Assembly (NCBI GenBank): GCA_021186555.1
Contig: JAJKFL010000003.1
Span: 46,473,908-46,537,907 of the forward strand
Reading direction: 5' to 3'
Length of the DNA stretch: 64,000 nucleotides
Origin: Reticulitermes speratus
Taxonomy: Eukaryota; Arthropoda; Insecta; Blattodea; Rhinotermitidae
This document shows positions 58,701-64,000 of this stretch, piece by piece. The notes under the pieces are model-generated. The model saw nothing but the letters and a program-made list of their open reading frames with translations, searched no databases and was not told the DNA's origin. A program made the translations under genes and the position numbers. Position 1 is the stretch's first letter, and the number at the start of each line of letters is the position of its first letter.

Positions 58701-61700
58701 TATTTGTCTTATTGTTCGGCATATTGAACTGAATAGGTATGGCAAATTATGAATAAAGTATGCAGTTCGCAATAAAGGCAATCATTCTCTGCGCTTTCTT
58801 GGCATAGCCTGCGGTTACAAACGGGAAGTTTCATGAGATATTTGGACTAACGTAGTGGACCTGCAAGTTATCTGTATTTTACAGGTAATCGTAATTCCAC
58901 TTCGAATATGAGGCTATGTACCATCGACCACCGAGATATAAAACAAGAAAATTAGAACAAAGATGAACATAGACTTTCTCGAGTCGCATATCCACAGGAT
59001 ATAATATAACCTGCTTCAATCCCCTCACCTGACACAACCCTGTCCAAGTACGACATCTCCTGTATGCCATCATATGTCAGCTCTCCGTTGTGTTTTTTCA
59101 GCACCTGCAGGATCTCAGCTCTCAGTCTGTGCTGAATCTCGGGATGCAGTGCAAGCTCGTAAAGTGCGTAACACAACGTACTGCTAGACGTTTCGAAACC
59201 TCCTCCTAGAAACGTAAAAGCCTGTGCCACAAAATCGTCGCCGTCAATTTCTGAAATAAGAAGATGATGGTGCTGTAGCTGTCCACCTAAGTATGTCAAG
59301 TTACCAAAGTCATGTGCTTGTTTCTGTGTCACACAGTCTACATCAGTGGTATTCAACCTTTTTTGTTCGCGTACCCCCAGATATAATTTCTCTTCAACTT
59401 TGTACCCCCAAAGTTGTTGGTGAATAATTCACGTTTTGCATAGTCTATAATCTACATCTAAAATAAGTTAAATAAATTACATCCAAAATAATGTATTAAA
59501 TAATAAGTTTTAAATGAGAGAAAGTAGAGTCAAGCTATTAAGTAACAAATATATTATATGCACTATGTGGAATAAAATGAAACTAACCGCCCAGATAAGA
59601 ATCGCATAAAGGAGAGAGAGAGAGAGAAAAATGGCGCTCCCAAATCGCATGTCCTTACGTCCGGGTCTCTTGTGGCTGACCCCAAATCTGGCCCTGTTTA
59701 TTCAGTGTTTATCATGAAATTAAGTAATATATTTATTTTTTTAATTTTACGTACCCCATAAGATGTCTTCGTGTACCCCCGGGGGTACGCGTACCCCAGG
59801 TTGAAGACCACTGGTCTACATTGAGTGCTATATAGCAACTCTTTTTCATGGTGCAGAACTCTTTCTAAGAAAGTAACAAAGAAAAATGAAATATATGATG
59901 GCAAACCATCTTCTTCTTCTTCCTTCTATGGGCCCGTCAGCAGAAGCTGCGGATGCACTGCAGCCTTAGGCTTATTGTGCTAACCCTTAGCCTTTCAATC
60001 AGCATTGGTTCATCATCCCCGTGCTTCTAACAAAGAGACACAGGTCTGTCTTTTAGTGAAGCCATGCTTATATCCCCTGGTTCAACGAACATCTTCCCAA
60101 AGAGCTTGTAACGTTGTCCAGCCAATGCCTCGCAACTACAAATAATATGATGCACAGTTTCAGTCTCCGACCCACAAAATCTGCCGGTCGGATCTCCTTC
60201 AAAAAGTCCCATAATGTTCAAGTGCTTCCTCACAGGTGCATGTCCTGAGAGAAATGCAACTTCTGATCTGAGTTGATCCTGCTCAATTTACTCAGGCCGT
60301 CAGCTTTTTTCTTACATGTTCCATTAATAAAGAGTTTACCATGTTGTGACCTGGTAAGCTATTCCATGTAGTTAAATGTTGACACTCAGTCCAGTTCTTA
60401 ATAGCTTCTCTTGCTGAACAATTTGGTATTCCAAGAGCCGGCTCTGGACCAAGTAATGTCTTAGCTGCACCTTGCCATGGCAAACCATCGTTATTGAGCT
60501 AATCAACAACGGGCTTATGCCTAAAGAAACCCACGCATTGATTTGCTTATTCTCAACAGCGCTAACCTGCAACCCCGTAGCGTATATTTTGACAATTCAA
60601 CAGGCTTAAATCTTACATTTCATATTTGTATACTGTCATAGTCATTTGTAGATATACACCAAATATCGGTCTCTTATTTTCAACTCTCTGAATAAAGTGT
60701 TTATATATTATCACATATAACTTAAGGATAATACAAGTATAACATCTCAACCTTTACTTCTTCGCCGTTTCGTCCTAATAGTACTTCGATTATGCTAAGA
60801 ATTGTGAAAGTTTTCATTCTTTGTATTTTTTCGATTTGGTCGAAATGTTCTCTTCAGCAAATTTTGTAACTCACCTTTATTGTCTTTTTGCCCGTTTCAG
60901 TCAGAAGCTACTTTACAAATACACGTATCAGGTAAGACTGAAATGTTGTAATTGTATGCGTACTTTCTTCAATAGAGTCGATAATAATGCACTTCTGACC
61001 AAGATCATCTTATTTAACTGACGTCACTTCTTCGGAATATATATTAACAATTTGAATTATAAATGTTAGAGATTGTCTAAAGTTTGTGAAAGGATTGCGT
61101 GCTAACAGAGATACCAAAGCGTAAATGCAGAGTGCGTTGCATTCATATACTCGAAGAGATTAATACCGAACAGAATGAAACGAGCATAAATCATATGAAT
61201 TATTTATTATTTTCCTCTACTTCAGGTACCTGAAACACATAGTTCGCAGGGATGGCGCGCAAGAAAGTGTCTGTTTGTGCCTTAATAAAAATCACAAAGA
61301 AGCATTAGTGCCATAACTTGGTTAAGTTACACGTAGAAGTTTTAGTTTGAAATACAACTATCCACACTGACTCTTCGAGAAAGTTTTGTAATGAAGTAGC
61401 AATCCATTACTTCGGTAATAGTTTCAAATACGCACCAACACTTCTTTTTATGTCTGTTATAACTTTATTTGTTATTTATCTATAATGTCTTTGTAAACGT
61501 GGATGTGTATGTAGCTGTCGTTAATTTAAACATATTACTTTTAAATCTATGTGATTGTCATCGACAGATAAATATTGGGTATGTAAAACAGTTTGATTGC
61601 TTTCAAGGATAATATCCTCGCACAAGTGTAAGGGGTCGAAACCTGTAAGGGGTAAAAGAGTTACAAAAGCGGACACACTTCTTCATTGTAGTTAGGTTGG

Positions 61701-63639
61701 ATGCTTGCATTTTGACAGTAATTCGCAAGAATTCTTTGCTAAAATTTTGTCTAAATTTGCAGTGTATTATTAGGCCAGACTCATCATATCTCCGCAAAGC
61801 ATTCAGTTAGCACGTAAGCAGAATTTGTTTTCCTTCTCACAATATGACATTGTCAGTTAACTTACGGAACTTGACGTCTTTTGTTGGATCCATTCGCAGA
61901 CAGATTGCTTTGTTGAAAGTCTTCCTTTCCCCTCTTTCTCAGCTCCATCATGCAATCCAAGAAGTCGTTCCTTACGACTCCATTTTTCTCCCTGAAAATG
62001 TACGAAGGTAAGGTTGCGATGACACACTCTGAAAGAGGTGGAGAACCTGACAAGTGGGCGTTAATTCGTTTATGAAATGTAATGGGATTTATTTGCTACC
62101 CGATTTTAATCAGCATTCTTATTACATTCATGATATATTTCAGAAGCACCAAAGAACGCGAAAAATAATTTTAATGTGGATGTAAATTAAAACATCTAGC
62201 ATGAAAACTTTAATGACTTAGGATGCGTGAAGTGGTGACTGCGCTTTGAAAATGAAATGTTCATTTACGTATATCTGAGAAAAAATACTGTGTAAGCACA
62301 AAAGAATAACCTGGGGAACTACGCCATGATAAGCACGGTTGAGGCTGCTGTTGCTCTGCGTATAACCAAAGCCGGAAAGCGCAATTCCGCGAAAGCGGTT
62401 CGTCTCCTCTGTCATTCCCGAAAAACATCTTTGTAATTTAGATTCATGTATTCGTCCCAAACATCTGAGTCCATCGTGTGGGATCTATGAGGATCGGCGC
62501 AGCGTGACAATTTTGGCGCACTGACACTTTTGTTTCCCTAAATTTTTAATCTGTGAATAAATTCAAGCAAAACACTGACAATGTATCTCTTGTAGGTGTG
62601 TCTACCACTTTTGCGCTCCTTTACCCTACAGTACCTTCTTAACTTGTAGAAGTTCTGCATATGGTAATCGATGTATCTTAAAAATGGAGTTGTTTTAAAC
62701 GGGATGACTGACAACTGATCGTTCTCAATTTTTATATTTAGATCGTCATATTGGAATCACTTGTTCTTAATTTTTTGTGTCGATAGTCATATATTTTACG
62801 CCCTCAGCTTGGTTTTGTTTACATCTTGGGAATGTAATGTAACATTTATTCCGTACGAAAATTCTCTGCGATTTTCAAACAGAACAACAACGGACGCGTA
62901 TAAAGGTAGGAACGAAAGGTCTGAACACGGTAAAAGTGGGTACAAAACGGAAGTGAATCATTAGTTTCATTGTAATACCTTGGAAGGAACTTTCACTAAA
63001 AGATTATTAAGAATATGATTGGCAGGTGGAATTCAATTTCTGGAAGGCGCGAAGAAGAAAAGTTTTGCGTAAGAGGGTTGCGTGCAGTATAATGCAAGAA
63101 CTGTGTTTGCTTTCCTCGCAGTAGGCAGATGGATGTACAGAGACCCCGACTCATACAACATACTTGTGTCGTATCAAAGCTGTGCAATAATTTAAAGGAA
63201 TATCCGTTTTCCTCTTCTCCATTGCTGATGAGTGTCGGATACGTTTTAAGTAACGTTTTGATTTATTTTTGTTTGGCACCGTGCAGATAAAATTTAATTC
63301 AGGTTTGTTTTCACAAATTCATGACCTTGCATTTAATGTATCAAGGAAATAAACATGTATCTCACCTGTTCTCCACTGTAGTCCAGACGGCCTTTCTGAC
63401 GTAATTCGTGGTATCATCATCCAAAATTTTTAGCTTTAAGAGAGAGTTAAGTGCAGGAGCACAGAATGCCGTCAGTGTTGCCAACCCCTTCGGAACAGAG
63501 AAGTCGTATATTTTCCGTAAGAACAGCCTGAATTCTGCTTGAGGATCCTGGAGTGAGTGGCCATTGATACCGAAGGCGCAGGACGCTATGACGTCGGTGG
63601 TGTATCTATACATCGTCTCCGCCACATCTACTGGGGATC
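52585..63639 (-). CDS. Gene D: CYP6-type P450, exons 2-6 (5' end beyond window)
   Basis: Exons: 63366-63639 (2), 61866-61991 (3), 59029-59250 (4), 56084-56347 (5) and 52585-52751 (6). Exon 1 must lie past base 64000. All sites are GT-AG. Landmarks: TTDVIASCAFGI, helix I GGGFETS, ETLRR, FDPDRF and PFGVGPRMCIG. Exon 3 is 126 nt where phase needs 125, a one-base gain near its 3' end. Exon 6 has a one-base gain just after the acceptor and a one-base loss about 50 bases on, which replaces some 17 residues. Other exons are open. It is the closest relative of gene A in the window, including intron sequence. It may be a recent pseudogene, or the indels may be assembly errors. Confidence 0.8.
53134..53167 (-). 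ncRNA. Hammerhead-like motif in gene D intron 5
   Basis: On the minus strand: CTGATAA, a GGCC/GTAAGC imperfect stem, then GAAACATGTAAGGGG. CUGAUGA is changed to CUGAUAA at a core position, so it is probably inactive. Confidence 0.3.
53670..54960. other. Gene D intron 5, no feature
   Basis: AT-rich. Short patches near 54780-54900 match 7485-7590. Nothing coding. Confidence 0.4.
54966..55310 (-). mobile_element. RTE LINE endonuclease fragment beside a SINE head
   Basis: The minus strand at 55010-55225 reads MRFGTWNVRSLYRSGSLMTV, LDLVGVQEVWWNEGGTVRAG and YTLFYGKGNES, the N-terminal AP-endonuclease motifs of RTE LINEs (WNVRSL and the catalytic Glu in QEV). One stop follows ARF. Bases 54966-54990 are a piece of the SINE family 2 head, and 55250-55305 repeats 41865-41920. 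Confidence 0.75.
56084..56347 (-). CDS. Gene D exon 5
   Basis: 264 nt, open: TLRRYPILPFLDRMCSSDYK, FTEPEKFDPDRFTDENK and FPFGVGPRMCIG. Pro to Thr in the PEPEKF run and Glu to Val in the heme loop are the notable changes. The axial Cys, Arg and both Gly remain. Confidence 0.92.
56348..57600 (-). other. Gene D intron 4, first part
   Basis: Contains a block at 56935-57085 shared with 47435-47580; its plus-strand frame MSFEERAVIAVILKTPTNRY is similar in both but I do not recognise it. Otherwise featureless. Confidence 0.4.
57620..58600 (-). mobile_element. Decayed CR1/Jockey-type LINE 3' end
   Basis: Minus-strand peptide MGITIDITLSRYEHVDKLIG, KLSKASYASKEYISLTILRK and IYFSYFHMLMTYSIGFW matches the RT thumb of the LINE at 24172-25221 (FLGIYVDSALSW, YYAYFHSIMNYGIIFWG). 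Downstream is very AT-rich. It lies in gene D intron 4. Confidence 0.65.
59029..59250 (-). CDS. Gene D exon 4
   Basis: 222 nt, open: DGDDFVAQAFTFLGGGFETS, then TLCYALYELALHPEIQHRL and EMSYLDRVVS. Ala is Gly before the helix I motif (GGGFETS), which still fits the A/G-G-x-E-T consensus. Confidence 0.9.
59344..59813. mobile_element. hAT non-autonomous element with 8-bp target duplication
   Basis: GTCTACAT flanks it at 59336-59343 and 59814-59821. Ends read inward are CAGTGGTATTCAACC and CAGTGGTCTTCAACC, the CAGTGGT type usual for hAT. Both ends are rich in GTACCCC. The matching point in gene A (about 9366-9385) reads CACAGTCTACATTGAGTGC without a break and is the empty site. Confidence 0.93.
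59911..60476 (-). mobile_element. 5'-truncated LINE, RNase H and Cys-rich C-terminus
   Basis: ATGGCAAACCATC is duplicated at 59898-59910 and 60477-60489 (13 bp). The minus strand reads NWTECQHLTTWNSLPGH, then RKHLNIMGLFEGDPTGRFCG and ETETVHHIICSCEALAGQRY, the RNase H end and CCHC-like terminus of an insect LINE, with stops. The 3' end is an AAG-rich tail. It inserted in gene D intron 3. Confidence 0.87.
60490..61865 (-). other. Gene D intron 3, remainder
   Basis: Matches gene A intron 3 in patches (for example 61690-61860 with 9740-9920). No gene. Confidence 0.5.
61866..61991 (-). CDS. Gene D exon 3, one base too long
   Basis: Codes for REKNGVVRNDFLDCMMELRK and GKEDFQQSNLSAN, then the frame shifts relative to gene A. 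With the conserved donor CC/GTAAGT it does not join exon 4 in frame. A weak upstream GT (AGAC/GTCAAG) would restore phase but is a poor donor. Confidence 0.8.
61992..63365 (-). other. Gene D intron 2
   Basis: Aligns in patches with gene A intron 2 but is about half as long (1374 bp against 2758 bp). It lacks the 12230-12480 insertion. No coding sequence. Confidence 0.55.
63366..63639 (-). CDS. Gene D exon 2
   Basis: 274 nt, open, the same length as gene A exon 2. It codes for SPVDVAETMYRYTTDVIASC, FSVPKGLATLTAFCAPALN and DDDTTNYVRKAVWTTVENR. Donor CAG/GTGAGA. Confidence 0.92.
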
Positions 63640-64000
63640 CTGTTGACAGCACATGGGGAAATGGCTACTAACGTTTTCAGTTACTAAATACAGGTGAAGG
63701 CCACAAATATAAGGAAAGTTGCTTTGTCATAGCAAAACTTTTAAAATTTTACCAGTGGCTTTGGTTGTTGATTAAAATTTCATTACGGTCTTGTGTGTCT
63801 GTATTGAAGTTTCGAATGCTATTATGTATACACACATAAATAGATCCCTCTTCGCGTACGGAATCAAGCAGTCATGTTTAAAAGCTTGCAAGTGATATAT
63901 ACATATGTACGGAATTGTTGGGCCTGACAGGTAACCACATTTATCGTGTAAAGTAACAAGTCTAAATTTTATTTGAATCGAAATTTTTTGTTATCGAAGA
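63640..64000 (-). other. Gene D intron 1, cut by window edge
   Basis: Matches gene A intron 1 from 13078 on, with a single copy of the unit that is duplicated at 13265-13880. Exon 1 should follow beyond the right edge. Confidence 0.65.

Overview
This window is eukaryotic nuclear DNA from an insect. It is AT-rich and intron-bearing, and it is crowded with LINEs, SINEs, a mariner, hAT-like elements and a Mutator-like element. The genes are microsomal cytochrome P450s of the CYP6 type. Their sequence style, with a C-terminal exon coding for LSRFEVAPCKDTP, and the LINE types suggest a cockroach or termite (Blattodea). That assignment is inference, since no search was possible.

All P450 exons lie on the minus strand. 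The family has six coding exons: (1) membrane anchor, proline hinge and C-helix WxxxR; (2) the TTDVIASCAFGI block; (3) a short REKNGVVRNDF exon; (4) I-helix AGFETS; (5) ExxR, PxxFxPxRF and the heme loop PFGEGPRMCIG; (6) the C-terminus. Every junction used here is GT-AG and agrees in phase (1,2,1,1,1). Gene A (6313-15944) has all six exons with one single-base frameshift in exon 1. Gene B (30753-33002) is a relic with exon 6 and 31 bases of exon 5, fused directly to the upstream flank of another copy. Gene C (38181-46705) lacks exon 2 and has three frameshifts, so it is a pseudogene. Gene D (52585-63639) has exons 6 to 2; exon 1 lies beyond the right edge. Extra copies of exon 6 stand alone at 3218, 19998 and 28707.

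The locus grew by tandem segmental duplication. Bases 1-8395 reappear at about 16440-33002, starting each time with the same 52-bp minisatellite and interrupted in the second copy by about 7.7 kb. A third, more diverged copy runs from about 51950 to the right edge, and gene C sits in a fourth. Shared and unshared insertions give relative ages: the hAT-like element at 481-1537 and 16752-17806 predates the first duplication, while the hAT at 59344-59813 is absent from the equivalent intron of gene A, which keeps the empty site.

The main mobile DNA is a composite Mutator-like element at 21591-28573. It has a 10-bp target duplication and long inverted ends made of 16-bp repeats plus a captured SGNH-esterase fragment. 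It contains a CR1/Jockey-type LINE and a FLYWCH-MULE transposase broken by two stop codons. Hammerhead-ribozyme-like cores (CTGATGA, a stem-loop, then GAAAC), as known from Penelope-like elements, occur at eight places, best preserved as an inverted pair inside the two hAT-like elements.
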